Assembly (NCBI RefSeq): GCF_032248455.1
Contig: NZ_JAVTTP010000001.1
Coordinates: 1,672,501-1,736,500, forward strand
Reading direction: 5' to 3'
DNA from: Pricia mediterranea
Lineage (GTDB): Bacteria; Bacteroidota; Bacteroidia; Flavobacteriales; Flavobacteriaceae
DNA length: 64,000 nt
The notes under the pieces were generated by a model. That model was not told where the DNA came from. It made no database searches and saw nothing but the letters and a program-made list of their open reading frames with translations. This document shows positions 7,635 to 16,946 of the stretch, piece after piece; the stretch's first letter is position 1, and every line of letters starts with the position of its first letter. Made by a program: the position numbers and the translations under genes.

Positions 7635-10600
7635 CTACTCGCTCTGAGTATCCGTTGAACCTAATTGCTTCATCCCAAACACCTTCGCGCTCGTTTTCAT
7701 ATCGGCATACCGCGGATCTTGTACATAGTCTTCCTTTTGCATTTTGACGACCTCGATACTCAAAAATCCGAATTCGCTGACCACTTTACCGTAAAAACGA
7801 TAGATGCCCCGGCCCCGAAAGCGGTATTTGGCGGCTACGGGAGGAAAAAGCACGGTATCGAAGACCTGGCCCTCTTGGTCGAGCAGGGTGGCGAACTGCA
7901 TCGGCTTTTTTCTGTGTGTCTTGGTGTTCTTGACCGTGACGAGGTAGCCATAGATATCGATATGTCGACCCAAATACCGCTCGAGGTCCTTACTGCCTGC
8001 GGTATTTTTTGGGGACTCGACCAAGAGTTCAAAGGGACTACACAAGGCGAATCCCAATAGCTCGAGCTGGGTGAAAGCTGTTTCCAGATCGGTGGTATGA
8101 AGGTCGGGAATCTCAAAATCCTGATGATCGGGCCGGAACAACTTCGGATGGTCGATTTTGGGTGCTTTTCCCAAAAAGAGATGCGCCTTCCAAAGCAGTT
8201 CATGCTTGTTGGTGCACGTAAACCGAAAAGCATCGATTCGGATGAGGATGCTGACCTGTTCTATGGATAGGCTTACCCGGTCGAGAAAGCCCTCCAGAGA
8301 AGTAAAACGCCCGTTGATTATCCGTTCTTTTAAGATGCGTTCCGCGACCCGTTCCTCAAGGTCCCGCAAGTAGCCGAAACCGAGGTAGAGGTCTTTCCCG
8401 AGGATGCGATTCCCGTGGTTACTGGTGTTGATGCACGGGGGATGGATGCTCGCCCCCAGCATCCGTGCCTCGTGTATGTAGAATTCGGGACGGTAGAATC
8501 CCCCGCCGTTATTGAGTACCGCCGTCATGTATTCCAAGGGATAATAGGCGCGCAGGAACAAGGTCTGGTAACTTTCCACGGCATAGGATGCGGAATGCCC
8601 CTTGGCGAAGGCATACCCGGCGAAACTGGCGACCTGGTTCCAGATTTCAAAAATAAGTTTGTCTTCGTAGCCTTTTTTACGGCAGTTGTCGATGAATTTC
8701 TGCTCGACCCGCTGAAATTCCTCTCGCGAGCGGAACTTGCCGCTCATGCCCCGGCGGAGCACATCGGCCTCACCTAGATCTAGGCCGGCAAAATGGTGGG
8801 CGACCTTGATTACGTCTTCCTGATAGACCATAACGCCGTAGGTCTCGGGCATGATATCGATCATAACGGGATACGCTTTCTCTTCGGTCCTTCCGGGATT
8901 GCGGTGCCTTAAGATATACTCGCGCATCATCCCGCTCTTGGCCACGCCCGGCCGGATGATGGAACTCGCCGCGACCAGCCCTAGATAGGTGTCGACCTGC
9001 AATTTTTTGAGCAACATCCGCATGGCGGGAGATTCCACATAAAAACAGCCCATGCACTGTGCGGACTTGATCATGGCATTGATTTTTGGGTCCCTTTTGA
9101 ACGCCTTGATATCGTGAATGTCAAAATCGGTGAACTCTTCCGGCCTATCGTGCTCGAGAATATCCAGCGTTTCCTTGATTTTCGAGAGTCCCCTTTGCCC
9201 GAGGATATCGAACTTGTACAGCCCGACATCCTCGGCGATGTGCATGTCGTACTGCGTGGTAGGGAACCCCTTGGGCGGCATATTGGTCGCCGAGAACCAA
9301 TGGATCGGTCTTTCGGTGATTAGGATGCCCCCTGCATGGATGCTCAGATAGTTGGGCATACCTTGCAGGAGTTCGGTGTACTTGATGACCAGGGCGGCGA
9401 CCTTGTCGAGCCGTGAAGCCTGAAAATTGCCGTCACAAAGGATATCGATTTCCTCCTTGGGCAGGCCGAACACCTTGCCCAATTCCCGCACCATGCCCCG
9501 CCACTTAAAGGTCACGTAGGTACCGAGCAGGGCCACGTTTTCGAACCGATCGAAGATATATTGGGTCATGACGGGCCGGTCGCGATGCGAGAAATCGATA
9601 TCGAAATCCGGGGGATTGGCCCGATAGAGGTTGATAAAGCGTTCGAAGTAGAGGTCGAGCTCCATGGGATCCACATCGGTGATTCGCAGCAGGTAGGCCA
9701 CGATGCTATTGGCCCCGCTGCCCCGACCCACGTAGAAGAATTTCTGTTTTCGGGCGTAGGATACGATGTCCCAATTGATAAGAAAATAAGAGACGAAGCC
9801 CATCCGTTTGATCAGGCCCAGCTCTTTGTTCAAACGCTCGGTAACGGCCTCACCGCCTTCGGGATAGCGGTAGGACAAACCTTCTTGACAGAGGCGTTCG
9901 ATCAGGGCCTCGTCATCGGGCCGGGTGCCGGTATAGGTCTTCAGGTTCTGCGGTTTCCGCCCTTCCGAAAAATCGAAGTGGATGGAACAGGTGTCGAGCA
10001 ACCGCTGCGTGTTTTCGAGAATAAACGTGTACTCCGAGAAAGCGGCCACTAGATTCTGGATAGGGTACATTTTCTCATCCTCCGAGGCCTGTTCGGTGGT
10101 GGACAATTTGCTGAGCAGGGTATTGTTGTCAATGGCCCGCAACAGCCGATGTGCGTTGAAATCGCGTTTGTTGCGGAAGGTGACCGGCTGCTGTACCACG
10201 AGCCTATCCCTGAATTTTAACAGCCCGGAAAACGGAAGCCGTCGCAGATCATTGATAGAGACTCCGATAAATTCGTGGTCGGCGAAGGTGGTCCGCTGCT
10301 CTTGCACTACTTTTTCAAAGGGATAGACGACGTAGGCATTTCGGAATGCAGGGGCATTGGCGGGTAGTTTCGCAACACCGTTCGGATGTTCGGGTTTACA
10401 ATGCAAATTTTCGGATTTTTGATGCGTGTGTCCTGATTTCCGGTGCAGGTATTCGGAAAGAAAGTCGTTCAGTTCCAGATAGCCCTCGTTGTTTTTTGCG
10501 ATACCCGTAAAACAGGGGTCGACCCCGTTACGGAAATCGATTCCCAGCACGGGGCTTACGCCGTATTCGGGCGCCTTTCGGACAAAATTGAGACCCGCCG

Positions 10601-10694
10601 AGGTATTGTTGATATCGGTCAGCACCAATCGGGTCACATGGTTCTCCTTGGCCAACTGCAAAAGTTCGACCTCCGAAAAGGTGCCGTAGCGCAT
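7635..10694 (-). CDS. dnaE2: DNA polymerase III alpha subunit, DnaE2-like error-prone type
   Basis: C-family replicative-type polymerase of the short form (1019 aa from the ATG) that accompanies DinB in Bacteroidota and is expected to act in translesion synthesis. It has an N-terminal PHP domain (residues 1-220), a palm with the catalytic PDFDIDF triad (Asp363, 365, 367), KFDILGQRGL, a tandem HhH region near 800 and a C-terminal OB-like part. It is shorter than DnaE1. The ATG at 10694 starts at MRYGTFSEVELL, but the same frame continues upstream with IYLNCHTYYS, the conserved family N-terminus including the PHP histidine. No ATG, GTG or TTG is available there; the expected first codon (10722-10724) is ATC. 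The gene follows dinB by 94 bp on the same strand. Confidence 0.9.
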   Translation of the reverse strand: MRYGTFSEVELLQLAKENHVTRLVLTDINNTSAGLNFVRKAPEYGVSPVLGIDFRNGVDPCFTGIAKNNEGYLELNDFLSEYLHRKSGHTHQKSENLHCKPEHPNGVAKLPANAPAFRNAYVVYPFEKVVQEQRTTFADHEFIGVSINDLRRLPFSGLLKFRDRLVVQQPVTFRNKRDFNAHRLLRAIDNNTLLSKLSTTEQASEDEKMYPIQNLVAAFSEYTFILENTQRLLDTCSIHFDFSEGRKPQNLKTYTGTRPDDEALIERLCQEGLSYRYPEGGEAVTERLNKELGLIKRMGFVSYFLINWDIVSYARKQKFFYVGRGSGANSIVAYLLRITDVDPMELDLYFERFINLYRANPPDFDIDFSHRDRPVMTQYIFDRFENVALLGTYVTFKWRGMVRELGKVFGLPKEEIDILCDGNFQASRLDKVAALVIKYTELLQGMPNYLSIHAGGILITERPIHWFSATNMPPKGFPTTQYDMHIAEDVGLYKFDILGQRGLSKIKETLDILEHDRPEEFTDFDIHDIKAFKRDPKINAMIKSAQCMGCFYVESPAMRMLLKKLQVDTYLGLVAASSIIRPGVAKSGMMREYILRHRNPGRTEEKAYPVMIDIMPETYGVMVYQEDVIKVAHHFAGLDLGEADVLRRGMSGKFRSREEFQRVEQKFIDNCRKKGYEDKLIFEIWNQVASFAGYAFAKGHSASYAVESYQTLFLRAYYPLEYMTAVLNNGGGFYRPEFYIHEARMLGASIHPPCINTSNHGNRILGKDLYLGFGYLRDLEERVAERILKERIINGRFTSLEGFLDRVSLSIEQVSILIRIDAFRFTCTNKHELLWKAHLFLGKAPKIDHPKLFRPDHQDFEIPDLHTTDLETAFTQLELLGFALCSPFELLVESPKNTAGSKDLERYLGRHIDIYGYLVTVKNTKTHRKKPMQFATLLDQEGQVFDTVLFPPVAAKYRFRGRGIYRFYGKVVSEFGFLSIEVVKMQKEDYVQDPRYADMKTSAKVFGMKQLGSTDTQSE

Positions 10695-10788
10695 GCTATA
10701 ATATGTGTGACAGTTTAAATAGATGTTGCAGGTTAGATTTGCGATGTTAGACCATCTTAATACTCACTACTTTGTACTTAATACCAAC

Positions 10789-12009
10789 TTATTGCTTCCG
10801 ATGTGCCAGCACCACCGGTGGCTGCCCATTGAACGGGTTCTGCATGCGTCCGATAGTCTTGGCGCCGAGGCCCGAGGCGCGGAGCACGCTCTTATCGCCG
10901 TAGCGTTTTCTGATGTTGTCCATCGCCTGGTACAGGTTCAGGGCCTCTTCGGTGTCGTCGAAAAGGTCGATCTGGTAATTGCCGCCCACTAGATGGCTGA
11001 ACCGGATGCCTACCAAACGTACCAGCAGCCGACGGTTATAGAGTTTTTTGAACAGTTCCAGAATCTTGGGTATCAAGATATGATCGGCACTGGTATAGGG
11101 AATCCGCATTTGTTTCGAATAGCTGTTGAAATCGGAATACCGGATCTTGACCGCGATACAGGCCGTCAGTTTTTCGCCCCGCCGCAACTGGTAGGCCAGG
11201 TTTTCGGTCATAGCGATCAAAATACCTCTCAGCCTGACTACATCGATGGTGTCTTTGGTAAAGGTGCGCTCCGTTGAAATGGACTTCCGCTCGCAGAAGG
11301 GAACGACCGGCGTATGGTCGATACCGTTGGCACGCTTCCATATCACCTCTCCGTGCTTGCCCAACACCCGTTGCATGACATCGACCGGCATTTCCTGCAC
11401 GGTGCGTACCTGTCGCAACCCGAGGTTCCGAAGCGTCTGGTAGGTCTTATCGCCCACCATGGGTATTTTTTTGATGGACAGCGGGGCCAAAAACGGCTTT
11501 TCCAGTCCGTAATCGATTTTGAGCTGGTTGTTGGGCTTGGCCTCGTTGGTGGCCACTTTCGAGACTACTTTATTGGCCGACAGCCCGAAGGAAATGGGGA
11601 GTCCCGTTTCCTTTATGATCTTTTCCCGCAGTTCGGTAGCATATTTATAGGAACCAAAAAAGCGGTCCATTCCCGTCAGATCGGCGTAAAATTCGTCGAT
11701 ACTGGATTTTTCGAACAGCGGGACCCGTTCTTTGATGATCTCGGTAACGACATCGGAATGCTTGCTGTACGTACCCGCATTTCCCCGAATGACGGTAGCT
11801 TCGGGACAGAGTTCCCGGGCCATTTTCATGGGCATCCCGGAATGTACCCCGAAGCCCCGGGTCTCGTAGCTGCAGGCCGCCACCACGCCCCGATCGCCCG
11901 TTCCGCCCACCAACAGGGGCCTGTTCTGTAGTTCGCGATTGATCAGCCGCTCTACGGATACGTAAAAAGTATCCAAATCGATATGTAATATTGTCTTGTC
12001 CATAGCCAT
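10789..12009 (-). CDS. dinB: Y-family DNA polymerase IV
   Basis: A 406-residue translesion polymerase. HIDLDTFYVSVE near the N-terminus and SSIDEFYADL around residue 103 carry the catalytic acidic residues. SYETRGFGVHSGMPM is the Y-family finger region, and a little-finger domain occupies about 240-350. Two in-frame starts (residues 1 and 3) are equally possible. It precedes dnaE2 with a 94-bp gap, forming the mutagenesis pair common in Bacteroidota. I see no S24/LexA-type regulator gene next to the pair, nor a beta-clamp motif that I can place confidently at the C-terminus. Confidence 0.93.
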   Translation of the reverse strand: MAMDKTILHIDLDTFYVSVERLINRELQNRPLLVGGTGDRGVVAACSYETRGFGVHSGMPMKMARELCPEATVIRGNAGTYSKHSDVVTEIIKERVPLFEKSSIDEFYADLTGMDRFFGSYKYATELREKIIKETGLPISFGLSANKVVSKVATNEAKPNNQLKIDYGLEKPFLAPLSIKKIPMVGDKTYQTLRNLGLRQVRTVQEMPVDVMQRVLGKHGEVIWKRANGIDHTPVVPFCERKSISTERTFTKDTIDVVRLRGILIAMTENLAYQLRRGEKLTACIAVKIRYSDFNSYSKQMRIPYTSADHILIPKILELFKKLYNRRLLVRLVGIRFSHLVGGNYQIDLFDDTEEALNLYQAMDNIRKRYGDKSVLRASGLGAKTIGRMQNPFNGQPPVVLAHRKQ

Positions 12010-12192
12010 CCTATCATCATACCAAACTCTCTTGGCACGATATTTAAAAACAGGACAGCTAAGATATGGAATATTTCCTATTTTATGGATTTTATCCTAA
12101 TTACAGTATGTTAAAATACGTACTCCGACTTGTTCCAATGAATTCATAGGGGCACCGTTACCCTTATCAAGTTTTAGGATGCTATTTTTATT

Positions 12193-13359
12193 CTACAGGG
12201 TAATTTTATCCCCTGTCTCCACCGCCTTGTAGATGGCATCGATAATTTTCATATCCTTGACCCCCTCTTCGCCATCAACGGGTACGATGGGCTGTTCGCC
12301 GTCATAGATGATCCGGGCCATCCCGTCCATTTGCAGGGTCTGATGGGTGATGTGTGGCTGGGTCAGTGGACCTTTGTGAGTGCGGCCTTCAATGGGCCCG
12401 TAGCCCGTGGAGGGCTGCATTTCGACAAAACCATCGGAGCCCGTCATAAAAAAGCGATCTAGGTTGCTCATGTTATAGGTCGATAAGCAGTTGGCCACCG
12501 CCCCGCTAGGGAAGCCCATTTGAAATTGGATGGTCTCATCAACGCCTTTCCCGAATTTTTCGGGATCCGTCTTGGTTTCCTGCGCGGTGACCCATACCGG
12601 CTCCTCGCCCAGCATGTAGCGTGCCCCGTTGATAGAATAGATTCCGATATCCATCATGGCACCGCCCCCGGCCAGCTCCTTGTCCAGCCGCCATTGGTTC
12701 GGATCGCCGATTCGAAAGCCGGACTGGCCCTGAAAGAATTTCGTTTTCCCGAATTCGCCATCTTTCCGCATTTGGATGACGTGTACGGTTTTCGGTTCGA
12801 AGTGCATCCGGTAGCCGATCAACAGTTGTACTCCGGCCGCCTTGCAAGCATCCACCATGGCCTGGCCTTCTTCCGCATTAACGCCCATCGGCTTTTCGCA
12901 GATGACGTGCTTGCCGGCCTTGGCGACGCGTATGGACTGGTCCGCATGAAGGCCGTTAGGGGTGATCACGTACACGGCATCGATTTCGGGATTGTCCTGT
13001 ATTGCGTCAAAATTTCCGTAATTATAACGGTGCTTTTCCGGCACATCGTATTTCGCGCCCCAATCCTTCAGTTTGGAAGGCGTACCGCTTATGAGTCCCG
13101 TTATCTTGGCCCGTTTACAGTCTTGCATCGCCTTGGCGACCCTGGAGGCGTAGCTGCCGAGCCCCATTAGCGCGACCTTGAGGATGGGACCTTGAGGTTC
13201 GCCAAGCGCTGGAATCCGACCGTCAGGATGGCCCCTAAAGCTCTTATAATCGTTCAAAAAACGTTCAGGATTGCCGAAAGTTTTTGTAGGATAGCCCAAC
13301 AGGGGCAATCCCACCGCCGAGACCGCAATTTTTTCGATAAATTTTCTTCGTGTTCCCAT
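12193..13359 (-). CDS. Gfo/Idh/MocA oxidoreductase, exported glucose-fructose oxidoreductase-like
   Basis: NAD(P)-dependent sugar oxidoreductase. The start at 13359 gives MGTRRKFIEKIAVSAVGLPL, a twin-arginine-like signal; a longer in-frame reading adds 24 residues without family character. The Rossmann motif is VALMGLGSYASRVA. The catalytic lysine lies in CEKPMGVNAEE. GGGAMMDIGIYSINGARYM and the C-terminal domain match the glucose-fructose oxidoreductase branch. Such exported enzymes often keep a tightly bound nucleotide and oxidise sugars or glycosides in the periplasm. The gene stands apart from the second Gfo/Idh/MocA gene at 24741. Substrate is not predictable from sequence. Confidence 0.88.
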   Translation of the reverse strand: MGTRRKFIEKIAVSAVGLPLLGYPTKTFGNPERFLNDYKSFRGHPDGRIPALGEPQGPILKVALMGLGSYASRVAKAMQDCKRAKITGLISGTPSKLKDWGAKYDVPEKHRYNYGNFDAIQDNPEIDAVYVITPNGLHADQSIRVAKAGKHVICEKPMGVNAEEGQAMVDACKAAGVQLLIGYRMHFEPKTVHVIQMRKDGEFGKTKFFQGQSGFRIGDPNQWRLDKELAGGGAMMDIGIYSINGARYMLGEEPVWVTAQETKTDPEKFGKGVDETIQFQMGFPSGAVANCLSTYNMSNLDRFFMTGSDGFVEMQPSTGYGPIEGRTHKGPLTQPHITHQTLQMDGMARIIYDGEQPIVPVDGEEGVKDMKIIDAIYKAVETGDKITL

Positions 13360-13435
13360 GGTGTACTTGATTTGGTTTAAAAATACGGTTTTTGTAAAAA
13401 CTGTGGATTTGTATTCGACATCATCCCGCAATTAG

Positions 13436-13492
13436 TTCAAGGTTCAATCGCTGCTGCGCAGCCGTTCAAGGTTTAAAGTTCAAGGTTTTAGG
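13436..13492. repeat. GTTCAA-flanked hairpin repeat, copy 1
   Basis: GGTTCAAT, then a GCTGC-tgc-GCAGC hairpin, then GTTCAAGGTTTAAAGTTCAAGG. The same arrangement recurs near 25915 and 26970 and, inverted, near 26000. Confidence 0.65.
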
Positions 13493-13503
13493 CTGCAAGT
13501 ATC

Positions 13504-14430
13504 CTAAAAAGGAAGATTTCCCAAATCCACATTTCCCCCTGAAACGATAATCCCCACTTTCCGGTCGGCGAATTTTTCCTTTTTCCGCAGTACGGCCGCC
13601 AAGGCCACCGCGCTTGAAGGCTCGACCACGATTTTCATCCGTTCCCAGATCAGCCGCATGGCTTTGATGATCTCGGCTTCGGTGACCCGGATGATGCTGT
13701 CCACATACCGCTGTATGAGAGGAAAGCTCTTATCCCCCAATTGGGTTTTTAGTCCGTCTGCGACGGTATCGGTGGTTTCGTTGGCTTCGATCCGCCCGCT
13801 TTTCAGGGAGCGATAGGCGTCATCGACCGCGAAGGGCTCCCCGCCGATGACGCGACAGCTTGTTCCGAAATAATGGGCGGCCAAGCTTGTTCCCGCAATC
13901 AGTCCCCCGCCGCCTACCGGGGCCAAAACGAATTCAAGGTCCGGGTGTTCTTCCAGCAATTCCATACAGGCCGTTCCTTGCCCAACGATAACATTTTCAT
14001 CGTTCGAGGGATGGATTAAGACCGCGCCGGTTTCCCGTTCGATCTCTTGGGCAGCGGCTTCCCTTGCGGCAAGGCTGGGTTCACATTCGATGATTTTTCC
14101 GCCGTATTCCGCAACGGCATTCTTTTTTACCTGGGGGGCGGTCGAGGGCATCACGATAAAGGCCTCGACCCCCGCACTTTTTGCCGCTAGGGAAAGGGCC
14201 TGGGCAAAATTCCCCGAAGAGTGGGTAACCACGGGAAGTTTCCCGAACAATTGCAAGACTGCGTTGGTGGCTCCGCGCATTTTATAGGCTCCGCCTTTTT
14301 GGAAGTTTTCGCATTTGAAAAGAAGGTCCGCCCCCGCCATCCTATTTATAGCTCGCGAGCTTAAAACGGGGGTGTTGTGGATGTACGGCCGGATGCGGCG
14401 ATGACACTGGATCAGGGTATCCTTTTGCAT
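13504..14430 (-). CDS. PLP-dependent threonine/serine dehydratase family (serine racemase-like)
   Basis: Fold-type II PLP enzyme, 308 aa from the ATG at 14430; an upstream in-frame start would add 41 atypical residues. The Schiff-base lysine lies in FQKGGAYKMRGA, the substrate loop is SSGNFAQAL, the phosphate loop is GGGGLIAG, and SGGNVD is near the C-terminus. The absence of an ACT regulatory domain points to a catabolic or racemase type rather than the biosynthetic IlvA. Likely reactions are L-threonine or L-serine deamination, beta-hydroxyaspartate dehydration, or serine racemisation; motifs alone do not separate these. No related neighbours. Confidence 0.87.
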   Translation of the reverse strand: MQKDTLIQCHRRIRPYIHNTPVLSSRAINRMAGADLLFKCENFQKGGAYKMRGATNAVLQLFGKLPVVTHSSGNFAQALSLAAKSAGVEAFIVMPSTAPQVKKNAVAEYGGKIIECEPSLAAREAAAQEIERETGAVLIHPSNDENVIVGQGTACMELLEEHPDLEFVLAPVGGGGLIAGTSLAAHYFGTSCRVIGGEPFAVDDAYRSLKSGRIEANETTDTVADGLKTQLGDKSFPLIQRYVDSIIRVTEAEIIKAMRLIWERMKIVVEPSSAVALAAVLRKKEKFADRKVGIIVSGGNVDLGNLPF

Positions 14431-14607
14431 AACAAAGCTGTTAATTTTCCTTTTAAAACTACAAATAAATCCCTCCGGACATGATACTCCCTGATGGGCA
14501 AAGTGAAAAAACCGATTCAGGATATCATAAAAATCACACCTTTCATCCAACATTTATACTGATTCTTCGTTCTTGGTACATCCAGTAAAGTATTTACGAT
14601 CAGACTT

Positions 14608-15717
14608 ATGCCAAACGCAAAGCCTACTTTTAGCATCCCGAAGTTTTCAGCTCCCTTTATGGTGTTATTTGGCTTCCTGATCTGTCACAACCTATCGGCA
14701 GCGGACACAACACCATCCTATCAATCACCCCTTGCTGATAGACCTTCCGAAAAAATCGTCTATCAGTCCCCCAATGATCGAGGTCGGTCTAACAGCACAT
14801 CCGAAGGAACTTCGCGGATACCTCGAGTAACTCCTCCAAAATCCGTCATTGAAATATCCGACCCAGACCGGCATACGGTATGGACGGTCTCCGAGCCGGT
14901 AAAAATCCGATGGAAAACCGAGAACATCGCCGCAAGCAAATCGATTCGGTTTTTTTTGGCCAAAGATGATATGGTGGTGCAGGAATTGGGCAGCTTCGAG
15001 AACAATTCCTCCGTCGAGGGCATCGAACTGGCCAAGAACGTCGGCTCGGGAGACCATTACCAAGTGGTGGGCATCGAGCTCTTTCCGGACAACAAATTCC
15101 GCGTAGCCAAATATGCCACCCCCTATTTTTCAATTCGAAATCCGATGGCCGACGCCCGAAAAGCGGCAGCACTGGCCCGGATTGAGGCTAAAAACTCCGC
15201 GGGTAGCGATTCGAGACCAAAGACATCCGAGCGGACCGGCAACTCCAACAAACAATCAGGGGAACACCACGTCGCGGAACATAAAAAAAATCGTTCGGAA
15301 AACTTAGCCGATAGCAAACCCTCAAATTCCGGTATACGAACAAAAATCGAACCGGCCGCTTCCCCAAGGGACGAGTTTAAGAACCGAAAGATTTCGTACA
15401 TCAAAAACCTCAGCTTCTCCACCGAAAATATCAGCGTCAGTCTATGGGACCACGGCCGGCAAGACGGAGATATCGTATCGATTTACCTTAACGGGCAACC
15501 CGTCGTCTCCAAGCACAAGCTCACTTACAAGAGAAAAAAAGTGGATTTCAAGCTGGACCGGGACAAGACCAACGAACTTTTTCTTTATGCGCACAACTTG
15601 GGAAAGGCGCCGCCGAACACGGTATCCATAGCGCTCACGGACGGCAGTACTTCTGAAAAAATCGTATTGAATTCGGATTTGCAACGTTGCGAAGCGGTGC
15701 AGATCAAGGTGCAGTAA
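14608..15717 (+). CDS. Secreted protein, Ig-like N-domain and beta C-domain, function unknown
   Basis: A 369-residue exported protein (signal ending about residue 31, HNLSAADTT). Residues 85-175 form a beta-rich domain beginning ISDPDRHTVWTVSEPVKIRW, like the Kre9/KNH-type Ig-like domains found in bacterial surface proteins. Residues 190-260 are a charged, Ser/Asn/Lys-rich linker. Residues 262-369 form a second beta domain (SLWDHGRQDGDIVSIYLNG, then NELFLYAHNLGKAPPN) that recurs in Bacteroidota extracellular proteins. I know no function. Its last 14 bp overlap the 3' end of the converging ATP-grasp gene. Confidence 0.75.
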   Translation: MPNAKPTFSIPKFSAPFMVLFGFLICHNLSAADTTPSYQSPLADRPSEKIVYQSPNDRGRSNSTSEGTSRIPRVTPPKSVIEISDPDRHTVWTVSEPVKIRWKTENIAASKSIRFFLAKDDMVVQELGSFENNSSVEGIELAKNVGSGDHYQVVGIELFPDNKFRVAKYATPYFSIRNPMADARKAAALARIEAKNSAGSDSRPKTSERTGNSNKQSGEHHVAEHKKNRSENLADSKPSNSGIRTKIEPAASPRDEFKNRKISYIKNLSFSTENISVSLWDHGRQDGDIVSIYLNGQPVVSKHKLTYKRKKVDFKLDRDKTNELFLYAHNLGKAPPNTVSIALTDGSTSEKIVLNSDLQRCEAVQIKVQ

Positions 15718-16747
15718 CCGCTGCCATTACCTTTTGCATGCCCGGGTTCGCCAAGAGCCCGCCATAGGTAACATCGGACATAAAAAGATGGGGGTCTTCA
15801 TTGCCTTCGATAAGGGTCGGACCTTCGGGGGTAATAGCGACATCCCATCCGATAAAACCATTGGGGATGTGCCGTGCCGCCTTTAACACCAGCTCGCAGG
15901 CCTCCCGAAACAATGGGATCTGGAAACCTTCAAAAACGAAACCGGTATCGGGATGCTTCGTGAATTCCCCGCCACCGAACTTCATGTCCCTGTAGCCCGT
16001 TCGTTTTAAAATTCCAGTAGGGTCGTCAATGCCGACAAAAAGCCCTCCCGAAGAGCCGTTGTCCACAATACTCCCCCCTGCGCCGATGCGTATGAACGAA
16101 GAAAGAATCTCTGCTTTTTCCCCATCAAAATAGGTCAATATTCGAAGCGTGTTTATCGACTTTGCATAAATGGCATCGATGGCGTTGTGCTGTTGTGAGG
16201 TTTCCGTAAAAATATGGTCCCCGGAAAATATGTTGCGACCTGTCCGCGCCAACGCTTCCTTATAGGTTGACCGATCTAGCCGGAAACACCCCTGACCGCC
16301 GTTTAGGGCAAGGGGCCTAATAAAGATGGAATCCGAGCCTGAGGAAGCAAATAGCCGCTCGAAATAGGCGGCCAAGGCACCCGTTTGGCTAATTTGCCAT
16401 CGCTCCTTGTCCGCAAAGAAGCTACCGCCAAAATTATGGCCTACCAACTCAGGGGTGCGTATCGCGTTGCGCTCACAGTAGAGCGCGAAATTGAGTTTGT
16501 TGTGTAGAATGGAAGTATATTCCGATTTGTGCAGGTTGGGACTGCCATGTATCGTGCGCACCTCCCCGGGGGACAGATAATCGCGATAGTTCTCTATGCC
16601 GTTTTTATACAGGTGCTTGAAATAATACAAGGGCACCTCTTTTTTGGTAGTCCAAAGCACGAGGACTTCCTTGAAAATTCTAAGAACATTCTTTTTCTGG
16701 GCATCCTTTAAAAATACCTTGATTCTTCCGGGATCCTGAAAATGCAT
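15704..16747 (-). CDS. Sugar-transfer-associated ATP-grasp protein
   Basis: A 347-residue cytosolic protein resembling the ATPgrasp_ST/alpha-L-glutamate ligase-related family found in capsule and exopolysaccharide clusters. Recognisable ATP-grasp elements are the nucleotide-binding FIRPLALNGGQGCFRL, RILTYFDGEKAEILSSFIRIG, and the metal-binding C-terminal segment GWDVAITPEGPTLIEGNEDP. It probably joins an amino acid or similar acid to a sugar or polymer. It is divergent from the membrane-protein gene at 16947 and belongs with the CapK-like and PglD-like genes that follow. Its stop overlaps the converging secreted-protein gene by 14 bp. Confidence 0.78.
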   Translation of the reverse strand: MHFQDPGRIKVFLKDAQKKNVLRIFKEVLVLWTTKKEVPLYYFKHLYKNGIENYRDYLSPGEVRTIHGSPNLHKSEYTSILHNKLNFALYCERNAIRTPELVGHNFGGSFFADKERWQISQTGALAAYFERLFASSGSDSIFIRPLALNGGQGCFRLDRSTYKEALARTGRNIFSGDHIFTETSQQHNAIDAIYAKSINTLRILTYFDGEKAEILSSFIRIGAGGSIVDNGSSGGLFVGIDDPTGILKRTGYRDMKFGGGEFTKHPDTGFVFEGFQIPLFREACELVLKAARHIPNGFIGWDVAITPEGPTLIEGNEDPHLFMSDVTYGGLLANPGMQKVMAAVTAP

Positions 16748-16946
16748 GCGCTGTAATTTTTGAGAATGTACCTCCGCGGTTTTTATACGATTTCACTTCG
16801 GCCCAAAGATAATCATTTTGTGATTCGATCATCGCGCACCATCATCCCATAGAAGTAGCCGTTCGTCTTTTTCGAACATAATTCGTCGGTACTATCGCGA
16901 CTACCTATATTATAAATCGTATTTTGGTCGCTTTAACCCGTCCAAC

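Noticed and set aside
7232-7658. Overlapping frames in the repeat-rich spacer after the acyl-CoA dehydrogenase gene
   Set aside because: They translate purine/pyrimidine repeats into Lys/Arg or Ser/Pro/Phe runs and are not conserved-looking.
9561-10052. 163-codon plus-strand frame inside dnaE2
   Set aside because: It lies fully antisense to a well-conserved polymerase core and has no recognisable domain.
11314-11931. 205-codon plus-strand frame inside dinB
   Set aside because: Antisense shadow of a gene with clear polymerase motifs.
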